From contig OU744448.1 of NCBI GenBank assembly GCA_916610825.1, positions 25,470,174-25,534,173 on the forward strand: DNA of 64,000 nucleotides, written 5' to 3'. The notes under the pieces were generated by a model, which saw only the letters and a list, made by a program, of their open reading frames with translations, did not search any database and had not been told where the DNA came from. Both the position numbers and the translations under genes were made by a program. Positions within the stretch are counted from its first letter, which is position 1. The number at the start of each line of letters is the position of its first letter. This DNA is from Haliclystus octoradiatus (lineage: Eukaryota > Cnidaria > Staurozoa > Stauromedusae > Haliclystidae). Below, piece after piece: positions 28,700-40,800 of this stretch.

Positions 28700-30900
28700 T
28701 TTTATATTTCCAATTTCTTAAGTTCCTGTTTAAAATCTTATTAGAATAGTACCTTTTCGTCAACATTAATCAAGTTTATCTGTGTGGTATTTTTGATATA
28801 TGGGCAATTTTTCACTACATAGTTGTGCAAAGATGATGTAAGACGGCATGCTGATAATTTGCCTATTCTCTTGCTGAAAGAAGGTACCTTAAATTTCCCC
28901 CGTGGTGCTGATCTGGTTTTCCCTTCAACTTTTTCAAACATCTGTCGAATGCCAAGAGCAGCAATGAGTGCCATTGATGATGTTTTGTCGCATTTTCATC
29001 AGATATATTATGTTTCTTTGGCGCAATGAGTCTGTGTGTACGTCAAAGGTGAAATCTTTTTTTCCTGTCACTTGTCGAGTTGAGGATTATAGACACTTGT
29101 CCAATCTCTTCTGTAGTCTTTTGTTCAGACTGTCAATGACAGTGCCACAGTAGTCAAAATGTGGCATAGACAATGATTTGTACATCATTGTTCTTTTTCT
29201 TAAAGGAATGAAGAAGACCGAAAGACCGTTTTACATTTTTGAGCATCGAAAGACTTGAACGTCAATTCTCTGTCGATCGTGACGCCAAGGAGTTTGATTT
29301 CATTTTCAATCTGCAAACAGTTGTTTTTCAGTAAAAATTTTGGTAAATTTCTGGAGTTACCTATTGCCATGCAGTGAGTCTTTTTGTCATTCAGCGTTAA
29401 AACTTTCAAGTCAAACCAAGTACAGGCGGACGCAAGGTCTTCTTCTAGATAGGATCTGAGAATGTTAACGTCATGATGTTGGCAATACAAAGTTGTGTCA
29501 TCCGCATATTGCATAACATCTGAAAACTTTAGACTTTCGTATAGATCGTTAACGAAGATATTGAAAAACGTTGGGCCAAGAATGCTTTCTTGGGGTACTC
29601 TTGATTAATCATTACACTACTATGAGATAAGTTAGTATCGATCCTTACACGTTTTCGTCTGTCAGTTAAGCAATCTCTTATCAGCTGAACGACAGGAGCA
29701 GAGAATCCATATGCTTGTCATTTTCTTATAAAAATTTCATGATGCACTGAGTCAAACGCATTGCTCAGATCCATAGCTACTATTGCCATTCATTTGCCAC
29801 TGTCTGCTGTGTAACTCCAATCCTCTGACGTTGCTTGGAATAATGCCGTTTCGCATGAAAGGTTCTTTAGATAACCTGAACGTGTTTTTGACCACAGCTT
29901 GTTTGTCATCATATGGTCACAGATGTGGTTGTTGAGCAGCTTTTCGAAGATCTTTGATAATAAGACCAGGAGAATGATATGACGATAGTTCTTCTCGCAT
30001 AGTTCATCACCTTGCTTGTGAATGACAGAAACAAGTCCATCCTTCCAATGACTGGGAAAACGTGTTTATTTAATGCAATCATTCAGTAAGGTAGTGAGAG
30101 GCTTTATTAAGAAATAAATACAGAAACGAATGTACTAATTAGGTATGCCGTCAATTCCAGGGGAATTATTTCCACTTAATGATATGATGATTGAAGTTAC
30201 GTCATTTTTGGAGACTTCTCGAAAGGCAAAAGGCTATTGGAATTGCTTCGGATCCATGCATTACATTTACACTTAGCCAGTCCATGTATTCTACTTGTTC
30301 CGCGGTCAGCTCAATGCTGTTTGATGATAAATTCAGGAATCTCTTGTTTGATCCGTGAAGATATCAGCGATATCAGCAGCATTGTCAAAATACTCGCCAT
30401 CTTCTATAAGTCTTATGGTGTTGATGGTTCTTTGTTTTCCTGTTATGCATGATTTCAGGTTTCTCCATAAAATGTGAGAACAGAATCATCACAGATGCTG
30501 TACAGGTGACGACGGATTTCTATTCTCCTCATTTTAGTAGCTGCTCATTTTGCTTCGTTGAATCTGATTTTGTTACTTATGTTCTTGTTGTCAGCTTTAT
30601 TTCTTAGCACTACGCACTTTATGACAGCAGAAGTGACCCATGGTGGTTGATCGGGTTTTGCAATCCTAGTGGTTAAACCAGATTATATTCCTTTTTCTGT
30701 TAATGGCCGGCGTTAATGGCTTTTAGTAAATGAGGTGATGCGCTCATTACAAATAATCAGAATGTCCAATCGCAGCTCAGCATGTGCGACGTTAGGAGAA
30801 GATTGGTCTATTTCCTAACTCGTGAAATTATTTGCGACGTCTTTGTGAATTGAAAAGGCGTTGCAAATGATTCGTACATCGGGGGACACATCGAATCATA
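28700..30900 (-). pseudogene. LINE reverse transcriptase fragment, minus strand
   Basis: Read right to left in broken frames: FPSHWKDGLVSVIHK, LLSKIFEKLLNNHICDH, MDLSNAFDSVHH, VPQESILGPTFFNIFVNDLY, the catalytic MQYADDTTLYC, IKLLGVTIDREL, and a C-terminal segment at 28741-28974 (GIRQMFEKVEG, LHNYVVKNCP). It is a different and better-preserved copy than the neighbour on the plus strand. The two face each other tail to tail. Confidence 0.7.
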
Positions 30901-31571
30901 TGTAAATCACACCCGTTTGTCTCCAGTTGTCTATTGTGCTCTGTTTATAAAATAGACGACACAACTTTGCTAAGGCATCATTTCATTCGCTAAAATTTCA
31001 CAAGGCACAGATGTAGATTGGCGGAATAATATGCCTTGTGGAGCTAGGCTAAGGAGGAATCTTTAGCCATTATGGATCTCCATGGTTGATACTTATTCTC
31101 TAAATTCGGTCAATGGGATTGGCATTCTCTGTAAGTCTGTGCTTCAAATGTACTTATTTTATATTACAATTGTTTGTGCAACAATATTAAAGGCTCACCC
31201 AATCAATCAACCAATGCTGAGGCTGACAAAGAAATGTTGTGAACCAGAATGTAGCACAATCCTCGTGAACCAACTGATGTGGAACGTTTAATTAACTTCA
31301 TCATATTTTCTTCTATGCTAATACTTTACACTTTCGCTAAGAAAATGTTTTTACTTTTTCTCCACACGAACACTGATGTTTTGCTGAATAAAAATGACAT
31401 GTGATGCCTTTCTGTAAAGTTGAATAGTTTTTAAGTAGTACAGTATTGAAGTCACGTAAATTAACCGAAATAAAACAAGCATTTATAATGCCAAGAATGT
31501 GGTTATATAATTTAGAGAATAATTTAATTGTAAACGATTCAATAAAATACATAGCAGGTTTGAATCATCAC

Positions 31572-34500
31572 TCATGCTTTACATAGATTGCTACATGTTC
31601 CACTGCAATATTTTGTCAGAGTTGAAGCAAATGGCTTATATGTACACATATTTGTGTAAGAATGACATGATTCAGACAAATCCGTGCATTTGTCTTCAGC
31701 AGGTGCAATTTCATTTCCAATACCTATTGCAAATATCAAATAAATTGCATTCAATTTTTGAAGACAAAAAAATTATCAGTAATAGCATTCTAAGAAATCA
31801 AAACCATTTTCTGAAATGTTACTGCAAGAAATAGCTTGCATGAGATATTATAGGAAAGAACAGGGTTTCATGACTCGTGGAAACTGCTATATATCTCAAA
31901 AACGTGGACCTGTGAAAAAATTCAGCAGTTATAATTATACGTTTTCTACGCCTATATATATTAAATAACTCGATTACAATTTACAAAACGATATTCTGCT
32001 AAACATGTTTGTTTTTATCCAAAAACCCTGTCAAATGAGTTTATTGCCTTGATATGCAGAATGCAGAATAGAAACACAGAAGGCAGGACAACTTAGATCG
32101 TTGCCGAGGCTTAGTATTCTCGGCCGTTCAATGGTGACCTGATGAATTCCACCTTTTTCTTGCTTGGAATGTAGGAATACAAACATGGCATGTGTTTCGG
32201 GAATCTTTGATATTATCTAGCAATATGTACTTTACTAGTTCTGTTTATTGTTACACAGCATTAAGCATGACAACATCTTGCTTCTCGTTGATATTTTTCA
32301 GATAAAAGAGATTTCTCTTATCAAACAAACAGAATTGAGTATACAGATGGCCCTTGTTTTAATCACGTAAAGTACAATAGTGTACGCACACGCATCTATT
32401 TTATAAGATAAAATATTTACATTGCATCACATTATGAGCTTACATGTACATTATTACATAATGTAACTTACCTGACTTCAATGGACGCACGTTTTCAACA
32501 AAGCGTGTCATCATATTTCCTGGAGGATCATATCTGCACACGACAAAAACTGTTGTCATTGAACCTGATGGCTTCTTTTTTATCCCGCATCCTAGTTCTG
32601 TGGATTTTTTCCAGACGACCTATAAGAAAACAGACAACAGTGTCAAGTATTGTCTCGGTAACTCTACGATCATTCGCGAAAATACCAAAAAAATCACGTT
32701 ACATGCGTACCAAATTAATGTCTAATACCTGCCTGCTAGAATGTTTCAATCGGTTTAATTGGACCAGCTATACTAAAATATGATATGTAATACAGCTAAA
32801 ACTTCTCTAAATTTCCCTATTTTATTTTTTATTTGCACATTGTTACATATAAATCAATTTGATCAATCTAATTAAGCAGGCAAAAACTAAAATGATACTA
32901 GAAATCTTGTGATATTCCTCAATTTCCCGTTTTTTCAACAATTGCACAGCAATTCATTATCGTATTTGGATTTCTTAGGACTGTAGATTCAAGGGCATAA
33001 TGTAGTCTTTACTGGGATATTTTTTGCACGCATAAGAGAAAGTATAGAGCATCATGAAAAAGTTGGTTATTTTTGATGAGACGATATTATGTTTGATAGA
33101 CATCCTCATGAAGAGCTTAATAGAAACAAATCTTGAAAATTAAAATGAAATTGAACTTCGTATTGTTGACTACAAGTTAAAGCAACTAAGCAGTATTGAT
33201 TCTGAAACTTTCGGTTTATTTATGACTAATTGAAATGTCTTTATTATGAATTTTAATGTGATATTTTACCTGGGTGAAGTGACCAGTACCAGAGGTAAAC
33301 GTTGATGTGGCGTAGTTGTATCCAATTCCTTCGTCATACCTATATATATTATACACACGAATTACCATGCTGAATTTGATTGTATGATGTAATACTTGTA
33401 ATCCATAGTAACAATAGATCAGTGACTGTTGTATAGATATAAAATCATGTTAATAAGACTCGTTCAAATAATGACGTCGATTTCGTTTTTTCATCATTCA
33501 CGAGTTATTTCATTATAAAGTTCGAATGTTGTTGTTGATGAAATCAATATCTGAATCAGCTGATTAGAAAAGAATTAAATTGACAATCACAGCAGTCAGG
33601 TCAACACTTCTTTCCTGCACCAATGATTACATATCACTGTGAGAACTGTAAGAATTAGCCTAGTAAAAAGCTATGCAAATGTCGCACATATATATGGTCA
33701 TAAAAAGATTTTTGCTATTCATTCTAATGTCTAATAATCTGTAAACGTAAAATTGAGTATCTTAGCCTAAAAGGGAACTGAATGTAACGAATTTCTTTAT
33801 AAAATTTTTCTGCGCTAGGGTATTTGCATGGCAAGTGTGATACATCCACAACAGATAAAATAATTAAAAGATCTATATCCATAAGGTAAAATCTTCCTTG
33901 TCGCATACAGCTATAAGATTTGCATTTTTCGATTTCAGTGTTATGCGTTCCAAATAAATTTCTATACGTTTAAATTTAATAAATTTCTCATACCAATTTT
34001 TGACAGCGTTCGATACTCCAGGTGGATTAGTTCCAGATGCTTTGTAAAGGTTTTCGCCGTATTTTGCATTCGCTGCATCATGTTCCCATAAGTTATATGC
34101 TGCAAGCTTGTCTGCATACAACTGTGCAGAACGTGCTATTCCTTCATTCCAAATCATAGCTGGCGTATTTTGATGTCTTGCCCTGGCATTGTTATGAGCT
34201 CTCAATGCCTCATCAGCAAAACCTGTAAGAATTAATCATAGACACAGTGTAACCCACTGAAGTTCGATTCTGATTCCTTCTTTTCAGCAGTCAGGTTTTG
34301 AAACACCATAGTAAACTATTGTCTAGCTGGTTCGTGTTTTCAAACAACTTTGAATAGTTCCATTCAATTTGTTGGCAATTTTACTTGTATTTAGGTGGGT
34401 TATATGCGCTGTAGAAAATTATATATATTCCTTGGTGAAAATTTGAAGTTGAGAAACAGAAGAACAATAGGGGAAGCAGTTCTGACAATGATAAAGGTTC

Positions 34501-34913
34501 GCTTGGAATACTGTTATACGAGCAATTCCATCCTCTAAAATGCAATAATTGAATTTTGTAGGTCAGATAGCCTTATAAGATTCTTGATTGGTCGCTACTT
34601 TGTCATTCCTTTTTGGAAGGATTTTGAACACATTTTCCCAGCAAAATAATAGGATCCAGGAATCGAATATTGAAGAATTTGTGAAACAAGAATTTGAAAT
34701 ATGTATTTAATTTGCATAACTTTAATTTATTTAATTCCGAATTATATATCTCTCGGGATATGTAAATATGATCTAAATTGATGACTCTTTATATCAAATA
34801 TGCATGATTCAGAAACAGATTATTTAATTACAATAATAAGGTAACCTACTTTCTGCGTTAGTTGATATCAGTTTAAACGCAAACAGCAAACATATTGACC
34901 TTATCAGAACCAT
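31572..34913 (-). CDS. CAP-ShKT secreted protein A, 5 coding exons, 220 aa
   Basis: Exons: 34850-34913, 33994-34222, 33270-33339, 32472-32619 and 31572-31723. All have GT/AG borders and total 663 nt without a stop. Residues 1-21 are a signal peptide (MVLIRSICLLFAF...). The CAP domain follows, with the His of WEHD, the Glu of YGENLY, the Glu of WYDEG and the His of GHFTQVVW, so the metal-binding set is complete. CRYDPPGN is the CAP2-type motif. The C-terminus is a six-cysteine ShKT domain (KCTDLSESC...YCSGTC...LC). The family is secreted and includes venom-allergen-like and pathogenesis-related proteins; the function here is unknown. It has the same exon plan as genes B and C, so it arose by tandem duplication. 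The start is fixed by the signal peptide and by an acceptor ending directly before the ATG. Confidence 0.85.
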
Positions 34914-35448
34914 CTGTAGCAAAAAAATCAACATTAAAATGAATTATTGTGAACGCTACATCCTCAACTTATCAGAATTCATCCTTCGTAAAAAATAATA
35001 ACCCATGATTAAAAAACAGTCGAAGTTTATCAAAATCAATTCAAATCATTTTATCAAAATCTATCTTAAATTGTTTAACATCATCTCATAATATTAATTT
35101 CAGATCTTGAGCTTGGATTTTTTCAAACTGGTTGTTCGTGATTATTTCTTTCGAATGATTATTGCGTAATTTTCTGTGTTTTTCTTATTTTTTGATGCAT
35201 CATCGTTTTTTTATTGAAAAAAGTAGTTATAAATTTATATTAATTATTAAATGAAAAATATTTTTAAATTTTGTTTTAGAATAATGATTGTTTATTTTTT
35301 AATTTGATATTGTTAATGGCTCCTCCAGACATTATATATCTGTTAAATATTTGTATATATGATATTATCAAGTTCAATGGTAATATGTTGATAGTGATAA
35401 CTCAATATTTAAGAATAATATAATTATTACCTAAAAATTAGGCCTTAC

Positions 35449-35505
35449 CTTGCTGTTGTCGATGTTGAACGGAATAGCATGTGTAGTTGATTTGATCGCA
35501 TGTAG
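35449..35505 (-). other. Candidate 5' non-coding exon of CAP gene A
   Basis: It ends in CAGCAAG before the donor GTAAGG at 35448-35443. It begins about 25-30 nt after a TATA box. It would splice to the acceptor directly in front of the ATG at 34913. The transcription start is inferred. Confidence 0.45.
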
Positions 35506-35525
35506 AAGGGTTTGTAATTGGTTCA

Positions 35526-35534
35526 TTTATATAC
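35526..35534 (-). promoter_or_regulatory. TATA box candidate of CAP gene A
   Basis: GTATATAAA on the minus strand, about 600 bp upstream of the start codon and just upstream of the candidate non-coding exon. Confidence 0.45.
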
Positions 35535-35874
35535 TATAGAGGCTAGTATTTTTTAATAATCCAGATGTTGAAGTTACATTGAAATCTTAAAGGTTAGATG
35601 AATTATTGATGCACTATTTATAAATCATGTAGCGCTATTGTTTTCATTTGAAAAGGTCAAATGTAAATATATATACTGTGAAGCTATGGAAACGTTAGTT
35701 TATACTGTTACAAATGTTGTTCTGCGTTATTATAATAAATAAATTAATATGATCTGATGTACCGATAAATGTTTTAATATATTGTGATTCTATAGATCTC
35801 GCAGTAATTCATTTCAATAGAAGAGTTTTCTGTAAAAATGTGCAACTGAGAACAATATAATATTATACTATAAT

Positions 35875-36135
35875 ATTTGTATTATATTAATGATAATAAT
35901 AATAAAGATTTAAGAAACCATTTAAGTGAGTGCTCGATACAGTTAAATAGAGTTTTGTATAATTGAAGCAAAGAATAATCAACTTTTGCCGTGACTCTGA
36001 GTTTCGCGCTTGTGAGCTCTTCAGACGGAATTTATTTTAAAGTATCAATAATTAACTCCGTCGGAAGTGCGCAAAAGCGCGAATCTCAGTGACACGACAA
36101 AACTTGAGTAACCTTTGTTTCATTTAATATCATAA
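35875..36135. mobile_element. Penelope-type terminal foldback, decayed right arm
   Basis: An AATAATAATAA tract is followed by an inverted pair. The left arm ends in an intact hammerhead motif. The right arm (36056-36100) is mutated in the CTGA box. No internal element remains. Confidence 0.6.
35989..36028 (-). ncRNA. Hammerhead ribozyme motif with a GTC cleavage site
   Basis: On the minus strand: CTGAAGA, stem II GCTC-ACAA-GCGC (one mismatch), GAAA, stem III ACT/AGT, C at position 17, and stem I CCGT/ACGG. It is the only copy here with C at the cleavage position, the base most favoured by known hammerheads. Confidence 0.7.
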
Positions 36136-37851
36136 TATAAATTTACAAATGTATTTTCTCCTCTTGTTAAAACTAATAATAAGTGTAGCAATTACATAGA
36201 TATAATGGAATTTTTCAAACTATACAATGAGAGCATGAGCGATTGGATAACTGGTCAAGTCATTCTAGTCATTAACTAAATCCAACAGTTGTAAGAAGAC
36301 GTGCTTTATATATATTTGGCTCTCAAACAGTTAAAAATACATACAAATTATTTAAAATGTTTGAGGGTGACACCACCTCACTGAAAACTATATCCAATGT
36401 AAATTTACAATATTAATAATAAGTATTTTCGAAATTTAACGTTATTCGTAAGAAGACAAGCGATAGAATAGAAGCAATTTTGCGACGTTTCGTCATAATG
36501 TAATATGACATTATCAAACGAAATGAAATTTATTATTTTATTTATTATTTTATTATTTAATATATTTATTTGCTTGAAATGTCATATTAGTGTACTATAA
36601 TTACGAGACTATGTATAATTACTTCTAATTTATCACTTATCTTCTTATAAAACTTGTTAAGCAATGGGTTTTTATTAATGTTATTTAACATTAATTGAAG
36701 TTTTATGATTGGTGAGAGAGCTCTTAAAGCTATGCTTGATGTTGGGAAAAGTTTATTATCTTCTAACTGAAGAAATATTGATAGCTATAGTCCATGTGTA
36801 TATAGAGGTCCAATGAAAACAGTACATTTGTATTCTTAATATTTGATGAAAAATATTCAATAGATGTATTTTTTGTCTGTGGACTTTTTTCCGCTTTTCT
36901 GTTACAGTCAATAATTAGTTTGGAAGTCAAAGCGCTGTATATGAAGGTTCAAGTGGTGGGATAATATTAAAGGAAAGCTTTTGAATACATTAAGGCTTAC
37001 TTTACGGTTCCGGGGAGAGGACTTCGATGTTTTATTGACGGGGGTGTACCATTTTCAGAAATCAAGGAAAACCCTATAATGTCATGTTTTTATGAGTGAA
37101 ACAAAGGAAATTATAAAAATTTCGAAAATCTCTAAATTGACAACGTAAAATTTCACAAGAGTTTGTAAAAATCCACCCCTAACAAACAACACGTCCCCGT
37201 ACAGCAAATGCATTGAATTCCCTCCCCAGGCTTATGGTAAGTATTGTTTGGCATCATCTCACTAAATCGCATTCAGGAGGGCTGGGATACAAACATGGAA
37301 AATTAATTGCACAACAAACAGCACGCACACGAGCCGTTAGAGTGGTTTCTGTTACTGAATTTAATGCACACGATTTAGCTATAAAGCATCATCATCATCA
37401 CGTCATCAACGTCAAGTTAAGTCACGAATAGCAATCCTTGCTATTAACATAGTTATTGCATCGATGATTATTATGGGGTATTAGTACCAATGGAATGCTT
37501 TTGAAAGGGTAAGAGTATCTTCAGTATTAATTATATATATATTTACATAGATGATGGAATGCGGAGAGCAAAACAATGAAAATTATTCTAACAGCCTAAG
37601 AATTTTAAATAAAATGACAAATAAACTCGATCCTGAAATGATTATTACAACAGTACTAACATAGAGCCGAAATGTAGAGACGGATATGTATTACATCAGT
37701 ATAGTGTTAAATATCTCACATGAACCCCTAAAAAACTCAAGAATAGCTCATAAATGTTCATACCTGCTGAGTTCCTATAAATTGGAACTGCAATTGCAGA
37801 ATACATCTACATATGCATAATTATTTACTATCTGTATTACAGTTTAATTTA

Positions 37852-40800
37852 TCATATTCCACATAGATTAATGCATGTGCCAGTGCATAGCTGTGACAAG
37901 AATGACTTGTATCCTTTGTTGTGACAATGCTTTGCAAACAAAGTTTTGCATATGCTGTATTTATCTATACATTTGTTTGAAGGAGTCTTGGAACTATCTG
38001 AAATGAAAAAAGGTAATAGTACTTGATGTATCGCTTCTTCCAGATGCTTTGTTTTGACACTCAAGATTTGTCACTCACGATAGGCTTCTAGCCCAAAGTT
38101 CTTTATTTTTGTTATAGCTTAGTTTGCATGGAACGTTTTTATACCCTTTGACTTCAGAAAACCCAATGAAACAATTTCCAGAGAAATTTTACTTCCTTTG
38201 GACCACCCAAAATAGTATGTAATTGCAAAAATGATGATGAGATTCAGATACTGTGGATTAAACACTGATGAAAACGATGACATTTTCTGAAATGCCTTCA
38301 AGCCAAATCCCCCCGTTTATCTCATACACTTTATGTTTTGATATTGAGCAACATTCAAATTTCATCAGCAGCTGAAAGTCTTTTTAAAAAAGTTTGAAAT
38401 ATAACAGACATGAAGGATGTTTGAAGAAGCATTGCTTATGTGAAATCTAAATGAAATCTTTGTCAAGTGAATTCACTGAATTAAAGAAGCAAAGTACCTA
38501 TAGGTTGCTTTACTCACCTTTTTTCAATGGCATGACATTTTGACGGTGAAGGAGTCCAACATTTCCTGGGGGATTATATCTGCACACGACGTACACTGTT
38601 TTCATACTGCCTGACCCCCTATTAGCAATGCCACATCCCAACTCAGTTGATGATTTCCAGACAACCTATCACTTATCACTTATATACATAATACTGTCTG
38701 TTTATATATCACAATATTTCTATATTTCTATATTTCGATATTTCTGTGTCTGTCCGCGACTTATGTACGTCTTACTGGCGATATAATACGGATAATCCGT
38801 TGTCGGGAAATTATGCAAACATTTGTGTCGAGATAACCGTGTACAGTAACAAATTTGTTGTATGAAAAGTATGGGTCTATGGCGTTGTTTTAAAATAATA
38901 TACTTCATCTGATATTTTATTTGATATCATTGCATTAAAAAATTCAGAGATTTTGAAAAATTTCATAGGTCGATAATCTAGCGGGCAGCCAAATCGACTT
39001 CAAATTGAAATCTCCAGAACAAAAATATTTTGCTTTGAATTTAAAAGCTGCGTGTAAATTGTTTGAACAAGTGAAACTTGAAACTGAATCAGTTTTATGA
39101 TAATTAAAACAATACGAAATACTGAATTACATTGAATTACCAGTATAACTAGGCCAGACAAAATATGTTTTGAAATCAAAGAAACGTAGACATATTTCAT
39201 GTAGTGTTGAAATCAGCAATACATATAGCGCGGCACAAACGCTATGAAATTAAAGAGACTTGAGGTCTTAATTTAATTTATTAATGAAACAAAATGCCGT
39301 TCATTACTTTTCTCAAAATCGAGATATAAAACATTTCACTTTTAAAAAGGCTATTTTGATACATAATTTGTGAGAACACTGAGCAAACAATCTGTTTTGA
39401 AATGAATAATCTATCGCGGGGCTTAAAAACAAATTAATTTGCAAGAATTTTCAAATTGACGTTGGCGTTCGACTATTTCGAAAAATATTAAAAGTTCGAA
39501 GAGATTATCTGTCTACAGTCTAAAATTATAGAGTTTAGAATTAATCAAGGCATTGCACAGAAGTATTTTTATAATTTATTATTTAATATAAAAAAACGAA
39601 TCATTTGGTTTTAAGCAGCAAGGCTTTTATTTTCAGATTTTGCTTCCATAATTAACGAAGGAATTATAGGCATCGATTAATATTAAAATTTCATTTTGTT
39701 GACTTGCTATACGAATAAGACACAGTATGTTACTACAGTTTCGAGAATAAAAATAGCGATGTCTTGTTATTATCTTTGATCAACATTTAATAAAGTTAAT
39801 TTCAGGTATATCAAATTTAACAAAGTTAAATTGAATTGAGCGTAGGATTTGTGATAAATAATAATAATTACAATATTTTCAGCGTTCAAAAATTTTGCTT
39901 TGAATTTAAAAGCACAAAAACATAATTCAAAAACATTTTTAAATAGTTAATACAGTTTGGATGAGTGTAACAAACCTTGTGTTACAAAAATAAAAAGTGA
40001 AAAGGTTGCACGAAATAATCGATCATAGCAAACAATATTTATTAAAATACAACTTACCATTTTCCAAATGAGATCCAAATAAAAACTATACGAGCGGCAT
40101 AATCTCCGAACAACATTTAAATACATAATAGCGGGTTCTCTGAGTTAATACACCAATCAATAATAAGTTAACAACCATATTTTATCGAAGGAGAATGTAC
40201 GCCCGATAAGAATAAAATAAAGATTGTCTTTTATTCGAAATAATTCTGACAAAAATGATCATTTCATATCGTGATCAAATGCATGGTAAAGTAGATTCAT
40301 TTTCTACATAGTAAATTATCCTTTTCGTCAGACATCATAACATGAGCATTTAAATATTACCATCGGCTATGGTATTTTATATCTTTGAAGCTGCACTAAA
40401 CATTTCCACTCTATAAACCATCGCGTCCGTTTCAATAAATTCTGAATAAATATGCATATCACGAATCTGGCAAAATGAGTTGTTTTCGTTTTTCTATCAA
40501 AACAATTAATTTATTCATAATCGTCTTTCCTTTCATTCGACATCTGTAATGTATTATAAATAGCGCGTAGAAAAATTGACAACAAGATGTAACATAATAT
40601 CAATATCGAATTAGTATAGCGATTTATTATAGAATTTTATTTCCTTTTAAAAGAATGTTGATGCTATTAGTCTGGAAAATTTGATAACAAGGAGCACTAT
40701 GAGGTCAACATTTCACATCTTTTGTTTACTTTTAAAATTTTATTTTCAACGAACTCTTAGTATTTTGATAGACTGCCATGAAAATTACAGGCCTACTTGC

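Larger units (their letters stand above)
35535..37851. other. Intergenic region between CAP genes A and B
   Basis: It holds the ribozyme foldback near 35.9-36.1 kb and AT-rich sequence. A plus-strand frame at 37213-37431 ending in a His run was not accepted as a gene. Confidence 0.5.

Noticed and set aside
37213..37431. 72-residue plus-strand frame ending in a His run
   Set aside because: There is no start context, splice support or family motif, and the His run comes from an ATC repeat.
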